Assembly (NCBI GenBank): GCA_023953775.1
Contig: JAMLJD010000037.1
Coordinates: 1 to 40,710 of the forward strand
DNA from: Rhizobiaceae bacterium
GTDB lineage: Bacteria > Pseudomonadota > Alphaproteobacteria > Rhizobiales > Rhizobiaceae
Direction of reading: 5' to 3'
DNA length: 40,710 nucleotides
The notes under the pieces were generated by a model, which saw nothing but the letters and a program-made list of their open reading frames with translations, was not told where the DNA came from and made no database searches. The position numbers were made by a program, and so were the translations under genes. Below, piece by piece: positions 8,669 to 17,024 of this stretch (positions within the stretch are counted from its first letter, which is position 1; every line of letters starts with the position of its first letter).

Positions 8669-9364
8669 ATGACCGTCGTGCTTGCCACCGTGTGCCAGGA
8701 TGGAGTCGTTCTCGGCTCGGACTCCCAGATCACGGACAAGGGGCGCGGCATGACATATCCCGCCGAGAAGCTTCACCCGCTGGGCGAAGTCGCGGCATGG
8801 GGCGGCAGCGGCTCGCGGGCGGTGCTCTTCGATGTCGAACGCTGCTTTAACGAGAACAGCGCGGCGATCCTCGAGGCCCCTGATATCGGCCGGGCGCTGC
8901 AGGAACACATCCTCCCGATCCTGCGCCATCACTACGACACGTTCATCGCCGACGTGCCCGGCGAGGAAGGCGGCGGAACGCCATCGGCCTATGTCATGGC
9001 CGCGGGATGGCGAGACGGCGAGCCGTGGATCATCGAGATTACCCCCTCCGGCATGATCGGGCACTACGCCGATATCGGCTTTCATGCGGTCGGAAGCGGG
9101 GCGGCCATGGCCCAGCAGGCCGGCTCCCTGCTGTCCCACTTCCACTTGACGAAGCGGCCCCTTCGCTTCGGTTGTGCTGCCGTCCTGCGCGTGTTGCAGG
9201 CGCTCGATCTCACCTCGGCGAGCGTCGGTGAGCCGTTCAGCCTGTGTCGCATTGACAAGGACGGTGCCCACCACCTCAGCGACAAGGAGATCGAGGAGGT
9301 GGCCAAGGACGTGCGCCGCTGGGAGAAGGCCGAGCAGTCCGCAATCGCCGACATATTCGATTGA
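8669..9364 (+). CDS. proteasome-fold (Ntn-hydrolase) threonine protease, stand-alone
   Basis: This protein of 231 residues begins MTVVLATVCQDGVVLGSDSQ. If the initiator Met is removed, Thr1 is the N-terminal nucleophile, Asp17 lies in GSDS and Lys33 in AEKLH. These are exactly the positions of the Thr1/Asp17/Lys33 triad of proteasome beta subunits and HslV. A GSGAA motif at 141-145 occupies the place of the Ser129 loop. No propeptide is present, as in HslV. No HslU-type or other AAA+ unfoldase gene adjoins it. It is longer than HslV (about 175 residues) and ends in a charged helix (EIEEVAKDVRRWEKAEQSAI). It does not look like Anbu, whose N-terminus differs. Activity as a peptidase or amidase is inferred from the intact catalytic residues. 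The ribosome site AAGGACCAGG precedes the ATG. Confidence 0.8.
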   Translation: MTVVLATVCQDGVVLGSDSQITDKGRGMTYPAEKLHPLGEVAAWGGSGSRAVLFDVERCFNENSAAILEAPDIGRALQEHILPILRHHYDTFIADVPGEEGGGTPSAYVMAAGWRDGEPWIIEITPSGMIGHYADIGFHAVGSGAAMAQQAGSLLSHFHLTKRPLRFGCAAVLRVLQALDLTSASVGEPFSLCRIDKDGAHHLSDKEIEEVAKDVRRWEKAEQSAIADIFD

Positions 9365-9505
9365 GCACACCCTGGCCGACGGCAAGGACGGTGATGGGAC
9401 GGCGATGCCTTGCGACCCCGTCGGGCGTTGGGTTGGAATTGTGCCGGGGTGGCACGAAGCGGCGATCACGGGAGGTCCGCGAACGCCCTCTCGACAATCC
9501 CGGTG

Positions 9506-9534
9506 TTGACCAATGGTTCAAAATCCATAATATT
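9506..9534 (+). promoter_or_regulatory. promoter with TetR-type operator for the PotABCD-like operon
   Basis: TTGACC-AATG-GTTCAA (9506-9521) is the inverted repeat TTGAAC-N4-GTTCAA with one mismatch. Its left half can serve as a -35 box, with TAATAT (9528-9533, 16-base spacer) as -10. The same repeat precedes the Rieske oxygenase and aminotransferase genes, which points to control by the TetR protein encoded at 18581-19234. Confidence 0.65.
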
Positions 9535-9645
9535 TTTCAATTGAAATAGCTATTTAGTGTCAAGCATAGGTTCACTCGACTGCCGGGTGACGGCATCTGT
9601 GGCACTCTGATCGTTTGCTTTGGGCGAAGCTGAGGAGGGCTTTGG

Positions 9646-10590
<945 letters not shown>

Positions 10591-10773
10591 CAATGTCGTC
10601 TATCACGGCACGGACACGCTTTATCATTTCAGTCTCGCCGACGGCACCCGGATGCTGGCTCGTCGCCAGAACAGCGACCCGGCGGAACCGGCATGGCAGC
10701 CGGGCCAGCCATTCGCCTGGAGTGCCGTTCCCAACGCGGTGTCGATCATCGCGGACCAGGAGGCGGCAGAGCC

Positions 10774-11667
10774 ATGAAGCTGGAACGCCGCCGCTCATTT
10801 GCAAATCTCTTGCTGATCGGGCCGGCGGCGCTCGCCATCATCATTTTCATGGTGGTCCCGCTCGCCATGATGGCCTGGATATCGGTTCAGGCCCGGAGCT
10901 ATGGCGGCGGCGTGCATTGGGGCGAACTTACGGGCGAAGCGTGGCTTCGCTTCCTGTTCGAGCGCGAACTCGATGACAGCCTGACGATCAGTTTCAACTA
11001 TCTTTCGATCATCGCGCGGTCGGTCTGGCTCTCGCTCATCACGACGGTGCTCTCGCTCGCGGTGGGATTTCCGACCGCATTCTTCATGGCAACGCGCGGT
11101 CGCAGGTGGCGCACGCTCCTGGTCTTCATGGTGACGCTGCCGTTCTGGACCAACCTTCTCGTCCGCAACTACGCCTGGATCCTGATCCTGCGCGACCACG
11201 GCACGATCAATGGTCTGCTTCTGTCGCTCGGGATCATCGATCAGCCATTGCCGTTGCTGCACAACCAGTTCGCGGTCGCCGTAGGCCTCACCTACTCGTT
11301 TCTGCCGTTCATGGTGCTGCCGATCTACTCCAGTCTCGAGAAGATCGACCTGCGGCTCGTCGAAGCCGCCTTCGATCTTTATGCCGATCGCTGGCGCGTA
11401 TTGCGCAAGATCATCGTGCCGCTCGCGGTACCCGGCATCGTGGCGGGCAGCATCCTCGTCTTCATCCCCTCGCTTGGCTCCTACGTCACGCCTGAATTGC
11501 TGGGCGGCGGAAAGACGCTGATGGTCGGCAACCTGATCGGCCATCAGTTTGGAGCGGCGCGCAACTGGCCGTTCGGCGCGGCACTCGGCCTGTTCCTCCT
11601 CGCGCTCGTGCTTCTCGCCATGACGCTCTACGCGTTGCGCGGGCGCGGACCGGAGGCATCCCGATGA
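10774..11667 (+). CDS. ABC transporter permease, PotB type
   Basis: This inner-membrane subunit has 297 residues when started at ATG 10774, which overlaps the original stop of the ATPase reading frame. About six membrane segments are visible, the first being LLLIGPAALAIIIFMVVPLA. The cytoplasmic EAA loop, which contacts the ATPase, reads VEAAFDLYADRWRVLRKIIV followed by PLAVPGIVAG. The line GSYVTPELLGGGKTLMVGNL is typical of spermidine/putrescine-type permeases. It overlaps the next permease gene by four bases. The transported compound cannot be read from the permease; the neighbouring hydrolase, oxygenase and aminotransferase suggest an amine-containing substrate. Confidence 0.9.
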   Translation: MKLERRRSFANLLLIGPAALAIIIFMVVPLAMMAWISVQARSYGGGVHWGELTGEAWLRFLFERELDDSLTISFNYLSIIARSVWLSLITTVLSLAVGFPTAFFMATRGRRWRTLLVFMVTLPFWTNLLVRNYAWILILRDHGTINGLLLSLGIIDQPLPLLHNQFAVAVGLTYSFLPFMVLPIYSSLEKIDLRLVEAAFDLYADRWRVLRKIIVPLAVPGIVAGSILVFIPSLGSYVTPELLGGGKTLMVGNLIGHQFGAARNWPFGAALGLFLLALVLLAMTLYALRGRGPEASR

Positions 11668-12467
11668 GCCGTCGGCGCGCCGTGGGAGATGCTAGGCGGT
11701 GGCCCGGCCTCGGCTTCGGCGCCGCGCTGTTCTTCGCATATGTGTATCTGCCGATCTTCATCCTTGTCGTGCTGTCGTTCAACGAGAACCGCGTCGTCAC
11801 CGTCTGGACGGGGTTTTCGCTCGAATGGTACAGGATGGCGTTGCAGAACGACGACATCGTTCAGGCCGCGATCAATTCGCTTCTGATTGCCTCCGTCGCA
11901 TCGGTCAGCGCGACGGTTCTTGCGACGCTGGCTGCCGTGCGCATGGCGACGACGAAATTCTTCGGGCAGACCGGCATGAACGCGCTGATTGCGCTGCCGA
12001 TCACGGTTCCTGAAATCGTCCCCGCGGTGGCGACCCTCATGTTCTTCGCCAGCCTCGGCCTGACGCTCGGCCTCAGCACCGTCATGGTGGCGCATACCGT
12101 GTTCTGCATTCCGTTCGCCTACCTGCCGATCCGCGCCCGGCTGGAAGGCATGGACCCCAAGCTCGGTGAAGCAGCGGCGGATCTGTTCGCAAATCCGCGT
12201 CAGGCTTTCTTCAAGGTGACGCTGCCTCTGTTGATGCCGGGCATCCTGTCGGGGCTCGTGCTCGCCTTCATCATCTCGCTCGACGATTTCGTCACCACCT
12301 TCTTTGTCGGCGGCGCGGGCTCCACGACGCTGCCGATCTACATTTTCGGGTTGGTCCGAACCGGCGTCACGCCCGAAGTCAACGCGATATCCGCATTAAT
12401 GCTGCTTGTTTCGATCGCACTCGTGTCCTTGTCGCTTTTTCTCGGCAGGTCGGAACACCGCTACTGA
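11664..12467 (+). CDS. ABC transporter permease, PotC type
   Basis: This second inner-membrane subunit of the importer has 267 residues. The first membrane segment reads FGAALFFAYVYLPIFILVVL and is followed by SFNENRVVTVWTGFSLEWY, the usual opening of PotC proteins. The EAA loop is LGEAAADLFANPRQAFFKVT, followed by LPLLMPGILSG. The segment AFIISLDDFVTTFFVGGAGS is a hallmark of this subfamily. The ATG overlaps the stop of the preceding permease gene as ATGA, so translation is probably coupled. The binding-protein gene follows after 51 bases. Confidence 0.92.
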   Translation: MSRRRAVGDARRWPGLGFGAALFFAYVYLPIFILVVLSFNENRVVTVWTGFSLEWYRMALQNDDIVQAAINSLLIASVASVSATVLATLAAVRMATTKFFGQTGMNALIALPITVPEIVPAVATLMFFASLGLTLGLSTVMVAHTVFCIPFAYLPIRARLEGMDPKLGEAAADLFANPRQAFFKVTLPLLMPGILSGLVLAFIISLDDFVTTFFVGGAGSTTLPIYIFGLVRTGVTPEVNAISALMLLVSIALVSLSLFLGRSEHRY

Positions 12468-12518
12468 TGAGCACGGTGGCAGCAAGATGCTCGTCAATGT
12501 TCAAGCTGGAGAACCATA

Positions 12519-13577
12519 ATGAAGAAGAACACAAGAATGGCCGCTCTATCCTTCGGCGCGGCAGCGCTGGGCCTCATCGCGGCTTCCACGGCCGCATTGG
12601 CCGACGGCGAGCTGCGTCTCTACAACTGGTCGAACTATTTTTCGCCTGACCTGCTGGCGAAGTTCGAAGCCGACACCGGCACCAAGGTCACCATCGACAG
12701 CTATGCGTCGGAGGAAGATCTTCTCGCAAAGCTGCAGGCGGGCGGTGCCGGCTATGACGTGATCTTCCCGGGCACCACGACGCTGGGCGTGATGGTCAAA
12801 GAAGGCCTGCTGGAGAAGATCGACGTCAACAAGATGGAGAATTTCGCCAACGTATTGCCCGCGCACCAGACGATCGCCGGCGACGAAAGCCGCGAATACT
12901 CGGCTCCCTACATGTGGGGCACGACCGGCTTCACCTACGATCCGGCGATGGTCCCCGGCGGCTCGATGGCGGAGAGCTGGGAGGCGATCTTCAAGCCTGC
13001 CGACGAGCTGAAGGGCAAGATCGCGATGCTCAACGAGATGTCGGATGTGTGGAATGCCGGCGCCTATTATCTGGGCATCTCGAAGTGCACCGAGGATCCG
13101 GCGGAGGCGCAGCAGATCCTCGATCTGCTGATGGCACAGAAGCCCGACGTCAAACTGTATTCCAATGACGGTACGATCGATCGCATGGTCGCCGGCGAGG
13201 TCGCGGTTCACATGCAGTGGAACGGCGCCGCCCACCGCGTGAAGGCGAAGAAGCCGGAAGCGGTCTATGTCTACCCGCAGGAGGGAACGACATTCTGGAC
13301 CGACGCAATGGCGGTGCCGAAAGGGGCTCCGAACCTCGAAAACGCCAAGACCTTCATCAACTGGATGATGGAGCCGGAGAACGCCGCGGCCGCCTCCAAC
13401 TACACCGGCTATTCCAATGCGATCAAAGGCTCGGGCGAATTCCTCAAGGACGACCTCAAGGCCGATCCTGCCGTCAACACGCCCGAGGAATTTGGCGATC
13501 GCCTGCGCGCCTATGAGGCTTGTTCCGAAAAGTCGCGCGATCTTCGTGAACGCGTCTGGACCAAGCTGAAATCCTGA
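12519..13577 (+). CDS. periplasmic binding protein, PotD/PotF type
   Basis: This 352-residue solute-binding protein is preceded by a GGAG ribosome site. The signal peptide ends in ASTAALA (cleavage near residue 28). The mature protein begins DGELRLYNWSNYFSPDLLAK and continues FEADTGTKVTIDSYASEED, the standard opening of polyamine-type binding proteins. In PotD/PotF, acidic and aromatic residues hold the amine groups. Here FPGTTTLGVMVKEGLL, YMWGTTGFTYDP and MQWNGAAHRV are the segments to compare. It should deliver its ligand from the periplasm to the preceding permeases. A hairpin lies just after the stop codon. Confidence 0.92.
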   Translation: MKKNTRMAALSFGAAALGLIAASTAALADGELRLYNWSNYFSPDLLAKFEADTGTKVTIDSYASEEDLLAKLQAGGAGYDVIFPGTTTLGVMVKEGLLEKIDVNKMENFANVLPAHQTIAGDESREYSAPYMWGTTGFTYDPAMVPGGSMAESWEAIFKPADELKGKIAMLNEMSDVWNAGAYYLGISKCTEDPAEAQQILDLLMAQKPDVKLYSNDGTIDRMVAGEVAVHMQWNGAAHRVKAKKPEAVYVYPQEGTTFWTDAMAVPKGAPNLENAKTFINWMMEPENAAAASNYTGYSNAIKGSGEFLKDDLKADPAVNTPEEFGDRLRAYEACSEKSRDLRERVWTKLKS

Positions 13578-13598
13578 TTGCTGCTATCGTACTGGCGT

Positions 13599-13618
13599 GG
13601 GGAGCCTTCCGGCTCCCC
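13599..13618 (+). terminator. hairpin after the binding-protein gene (partial terminator or mRNA stabiliser)
   Basis: GGGGAGCC-TTCC-GGCTCCCC is a perfect 8-bp stem with a four-base loop, 22 bases after the binding-protein stop and 20 bases before the hydrolase start. There is no T-run, so it may lower rather than stop read-through, or protect the upstream message, as often seen behind abundant binding-protein genes. Confidence 0.6.
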
Positions 13619-13638
13619 GCGGCGCAGGATTTTATCGC

Positions 13639-14820
13639 ATGAGTGCCTTTCACGATCTCTACGGTTTTGACCGCGCCGAAGTAGGCCTGCACAACTGGCG
13701 GCTACACCCGTTCAGCCGTTTTGCATTCGAGCACACGCGCGAGATCGTGCCGACGGCGCATATCGACTGTGGCCTCGAACGTCCGGAATCCGCGCCGGCG
13801 GGTGATGGCCCCCTCGCAGGTTGCACGGTGACGATCGGCGACGCCGAGCTGGGCTGGAAGCAGTTTCTCGAACAATCGCATTGCGACGTGTTCGTTGCGC
13901 TGAAGCGCGGCGAGATCGTCGCCGAATGGACCGCCGGACATGCCGATGCCGGCCGGGCGCATATCCTGTTCTCGATCTCGAAATCGGTCACCGGCATCCT
14001 CGCAGGCATCCTTAATGATCGAGGCTTGCTCGACATGGAGGCTCCGGTATCGGACTACATGCCCGAGGCGAACGGATCGGCCTTCGGAACGGCGTCAATC
14101 CAGCAACTCGCGGACATGCGCACCTGCCTGAGCTTCGACGAAAGCTACCTCAACGCCGACGGCGACTATGCGCGCTACCGCCGGGCTACCGGCTGGAACC
14201 CTGCCGAACCGGGCCGCCCCAGCGAGACGATGGTCGAAATGCTGCTTTCGATCCGCCAGGGCGCCGGGGCCCATGGCGGCCCCTTTCACTACGCCTCTCC
14301 CAACACCGACCTCATGGGGGTCGTGCTCGAACGGGCGACGGGCAAGGACTATTGCGGCCTGCTGTCAGATCTCCTGTGGCGGCCGCTCGGCGCGCATTCC
14401 CATGCCTGCATGACGGTCGATGCCGTGGGCGCGCCGCGCGGGGCCGGCGGCATGTGTGCCACCGCGAGGGATCTCGCCCGGCTCGCCGAGGCTGTTCGTT
14501 GCGGCGGAGAAGGCGCCGATGGCCGGATCATGCCGGCAGCCTGGGTCGACGACATGCTGCATGGCGGCGACCAGAAGGCCTGGCAGAACGGCAACTTCGC
14601 CGCCTTCCTGCCCAACGGGCGCTACCGGAACTGCTGGTACCAGACAGGCTATGGGTCCGGTGCCTTTTGCGCGATCGGCATTCACGGCCAATGGGCCTAT
14701 GTCGACCCGACCGCGGAAACCGTCCTGGTCAGGCTGTCCTCACAGCCGATTCCGCTGGACGACGACCTCGACCTGAAGAACCTTTCCTTCTTCCAGCAGG
14801 TTTGCGCGCGCCTCGGCTAG
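13639..14820 (+). CDS. serine hydrolase of the NylB / class C beta-lactamase fold
   Basis: This protein has 393 residues when started at ATG 13639. The layout follows 6-aminohexanoate-dimer hydrolase (NylB, 392 residues) from end to end. The N-terminal HNWRLHPFSRFAFEHTREIV corresponds to the NylB opening. The catalytic S-x-x-K is Ser112-Ile-Ser-Lys115, the same numbering as NylB Ser112/Lys115. FHYASPNTDLMGVVLERATG contains the third catalytic residue, Tyr218. GGMCATARDLARLAE and AIGIHGQWAYVDP match the conserved end. There is no signal peptide, so the enzyme is cytoplasmic. NylB relatives cleave amides of omega-amino acids or short esters; which bond is cut here is unknown. It follows the importer genes and probably shares their transcript, attenuated by the hairpin at 13599. 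Confidence 0.85.
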   Translation: MSAFHDLYGFDRAEVGLHNWRLHPFSRFAFEHTREIVPTAHIDCGLERPESAPAGDGPLAGCTVTIGDAELGWKQFLEQSHCDVFVALKRGEIVAEWTAGHADAGRAHILFSISKSVTGILAGILNDRGLLDMEAPVSDYMPEANGSAFGTASIQQLADMRTCLSFDESYLNADGDYARYRRATGWNPAEPGRPSETMVEMLLSIRQGAGAHGGPFHYASPNTDLMGVVLERATGKDYCGLLSDLLWRPLGAHSHACMTVDAVGAPRGAGGMCATARDLARLAEAVRCGGEGADGRIMPAAWVDDMLHGGDQKAWQNGNFAAFLPNGRYRNCWYQTGYGSGAFCAIGIHGQWAYVDPTAETVLVRLSSQPIPLDDDLDLKNLSFFQQVCARLG

Positions 14821-14853
14821 CCCCTTTCAAGCCGCCGATGAGCACCCTCGGCC

Positions 14854-15567
14854 CTATTCGATGACCAATGATCTTACGGCCACGTTCGGCGGCTGGTTGA
14901 GTATGAACAGGATCGCTTCGACAACGTCGCGACTGCTCAACCCATGGCCGGATGCCGGCGCGCCCGGTTCGGGATCAGCAGGGGGACTGTCCGCGAAATC
15001 TCCGGGAAACACCGCCGTTACCCTGATTTTTGTTGCCTCGAGCTCTTCCGCCAGACCGTGAACGAAGCCCGCCTGTGCAGACTTTGCCGCTGCAAAGGCG
15101 ACCGAAGCACCTTCAAGTGCCCTGTATTGAAGGCCGCTGGTCGACACCACCGTGTGGATGTCCGCATGCTCCCTCGCCTTCAGATTCGGAAGCAGATGAC
15201 GTGTAAGTATCAACGACCCGATTGCGGCTGATGCGATGCATGCCTGGATATCCAGGTCCGAAACCTCATCCATCGACCCTGGCAGCCACATCGCCCCGTT
15301 GTGAATGAGCCCATCCAGGTCTTTGTGCCTGCTCGCCAGTGTCTCTCCCGCTTCCGCAGCACTTTGTCTGTCTGCAAGATCACAGCCAACGACACCGACC
15401 TGCTGGCCCGTCATTTCGAGGATTGTGCCGGCCGTGGACCGGAGAGCTCCCTCGGACCGCGCCAGCAGGACGAGTTGTGCCCCGGCACGCGCCATCTCGA
15501 TCGCCAGCGCGGCACCCAAACCGCGGCTTGCACCGGTAATCGCAAACTTTCGATTCGAGATCCGCAT
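14854..15567 (-). CDS. short-chain dehydrogenase/reductase-like protein with Phe in place of the catalytic Tyr
   Basis: This protein has 237 residues from ATG 15567, which has an AGGAA ribosome site; an upstream ATG at 15612 is possible. The Rossmann fold shows ITGASRGLG at 10-18 for NAD(P) binding, CDLAD at 62-66 and the NNAG-like IHNGA at 88-92. The catalytic region reads VVSTSGLQYRALEGASVAFA then AAK. The Ser (142/144) and Lys162 are present, but the YxxxK motif is FxxxK, with Phe158 encoded by TTT. Loss of this Tyr usually abolishes classical SDR chemistry. The protein may be inactive, use another proton donor, or only bind nucleotide. It is convergent with the hydrolase gene and divergent from the Rieske oxygenase gene. 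Confidence 0.85.
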   Translation of the reverse strand: MRISNRKFAITGASRGLGAALAIEMARAGAQLVLLARSEGALRSTAGTILEMTGQQVGVVGCDLADRQSAAEAGETLASRHKDLDGLIHNGAMWLPGSMDEVSDLDIQACIASAAIGSLILTRHLLPNLKAREHADIHTVVSTSGLQYRALEGASVAFAAAKSAQAGFVHGLAEELEATKIRVTAVFPGDFADSPPADPEPGAPASGHGLSSRDVVEAILFILNQPPNVAVRSLVIE

Positions 15568-15747
15568 ATCTTGTTCCTGCCTCCGCGAAAGCTCGGCTTG
15601 AATCAGGTTCATTGCAAGAGTTCGGGCTGCCTTCGCCGGACTTGCCGACCTTCGCGATTGACTGACTTGTCCCTGCGGGCCAGGCCGGAAGCGGATATTC
15701 GGCTGTGCACTGATCGCCCATGCGTTCACATTAATTCCATTAACATA

Positions 15748-15791
15748 TTGCCATATAAAAGAAAAACAGTCTATATTGAACCATCGTTCAA
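15748..15791 (+). promoter_or_regulatory. promoter and TetR-type operator of the Rieske oxygenase gene
   Basis: TTGCCA (15748-15753), an 18-base spacer and TATATT (15772-15777) form a good sigma-70 promoter. The perfect inverted repeat TTGAAC-CATC-GTTCAA (15776-15791) overlaps the -10 box and the expected start point, 27 bases before the ATG at 15819. A bound repressor would block transcription directly. Confidence 0.7.
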
Positions 15792-15818
15792 AATTGTTGA
15801 CTGCATCAGGTGCCAGCG

Positions 15819-17024
15819 ATGACCGCCCTCCAGAGAGATGTTTCCATTCCCGACAATTGGGACCGCAGCGGACTGCCCGGCTGGGCCTACCACAGCGACG
15901 CGTTTCTGCGACTGGAACTGGACGGCATGTTCCGGACCCATTGGCAGATTGCGTGCCACGTGTCCGACCTGGACGGGCCAGGAAGCTATGTGTCGCTGGA
16001 TGCCTTCGGCGAACGCGCGCTGATCCTGCGTGGCAAGGATGGGAAGATCCGCGCGTTCCACAATATCTGCCGCCATCGCGGCAGCCGGCTCGTCTCGGAC
16101 GAAAAGGGGACGTGCCGCAACGCCCTGGTATGTCCCTTCCACGGCTGGGTCTACAATCTCGACGGCACGCTTCGGGGGCCGGCTCGCCCCCGGAGCTTCC
16201 CCGATCTGGACCGGCATGAATACGGGCTGATCGAAATCGAATCCGAAATCTGGATGGGCTTCGTCTTCATCCGGTTCCGCGACGGACCGCAGCCGGCGGT
16301 GCGCGCGTTGATGGCCAAGTTCGAGCCGGAAATTGCGCCGTACGCCGTTGCCGACATGATTCCGGCCGGCGACATCTGGGAACAGACATCGCCGGTAAAC
16401 TGGAAGTCCGTCCGCGACGTCGACAATGAAGGCTACCATGTCGCGATGGCGCATCCTGCGTTGCAGGACCTGTACGGGCCCACTTACTATGACGAGCCGT
16501 TCGTCGACGGCGTATGCCGATCACATGCGAGCTATGACGGGCGCAAAGGCAGGCGATGGAGCGTTCGTCACTATCTGACGCTGGCGCCTGATGCCGGCCA
16601 CCTGCCCCCGGAGCAGCGCAATGCATGGATCTTCTACACGCTGTTTCCGAACACCGTCATCGCGATGACGCCGGAACTGACGCAGTTCTACCAGGAGTTT
16701 CCCCTGTCGAGCGGCGAAACGCTGCTTCGCGGCGGCGTCTACAAATATCGTGACGAGAGCCGTGAACAGGCGGCAGCGCGGTATCTCGCCATGCGGATCG
16801 ACCGCGAGACAATGGAAGAGGACGTTCAGCTTACGGTCTGGTCGAACGAGTCCATGCGCTCGCCTTCCTTCGCCGGGTTCTTCCTGTCGGATCTGGAATA
16901 CGGCGTGCGAACCCACCACGACCACTTGCGCGCGCTGTTTCCGGTCCTCGACTGCGACGAAGCTCCCGCCGATGAAGACATGGAAGCGGCAAACAGGCGG
17001 ATGCTGGAGGCTTCCGGCACCTAG
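15819..17024 (+). CDS. Rieske-type oxygenase, alpha subunit
   Basis: This protein has 401 residues from ATG 15819 (AGGTG eight bases upstream); a GTG at 15810 is less likely. The Rieske 2Fe-2S domain has Cys84-x-His86 (NICRHRGSR) and Cys105-x2-His108 (CPFHGW). The mononuclear iron site is read as His207 and His212 in DNEGYHVAMAH, with Asp335 in MEEDVQLTVW. It belongs to the single-component-alpha group that includes glycine betaine, stachydrine and carnitine oxygenases, but the DNEGYH variant is not diagnostic of any of them. No ferredoxin reductase gene is in the window, so electrons must come from a partner encoded elsewhere. It is controlled by the overlapping TetR-type operator. Its stop overlaps that of the convergent aminotransferase gene in CTAG. 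Substrate unknown; oxidative N-dealkylation is one possibility. Confidence 0.9.
   Translation: MTALQRDVSIPDNWDRSGLPGWAYHSDAFLRLELDGMFRTHWQIACHVSDLDGPGSYVSLDAFGERALILRGKDGKIRAFHNICRHRGSRLVSDEKGTCRNALVCPFHGWVYNLDGTLRGPARPRSFPDLDRHEYGLIEIESEIWMGFVFIRFRDGPQPAVRALMAKFEPEIAPYAVADMIPAGDIWEQTSPVNWKSVRDVDNEGYHVAMAHPALQDLYGPTYYDEPFVDGVCRSHASYDGRKGRRWSVRHYLTLAPDAGHLPPEQRNAWIFYTLFPNTVIAMTPELTQFYQEFPLSSGETLLRGGVYKYRDESREQAAARYLAMRIDRETMEEDVQLTVWSNESMRSPSFAGFFLSDLEYGVRTHHDHLRALFPVLDCDEAPADEDMEAANRRMLEASGT

Noticed and set aside
8669..9364. Naming the threonine protease hslV
   Set aside because: The catalytic numbering fits, but the length and middle sequence differ and no hslU gene is present.
2635..9364. 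A known anti-phage system
   Set aside because: Cyclases, CARF or SAVED sensors, TIR domains and Cas proteins are all absent; the caspase-like protein is exported, unlike those effectors.
13639..14820. Naming the hydrolase nylB
   Set aside because: Fold and catalytic residues match, but activity on 6-aminohexanoate dimer cannot be inferred from the sequence.
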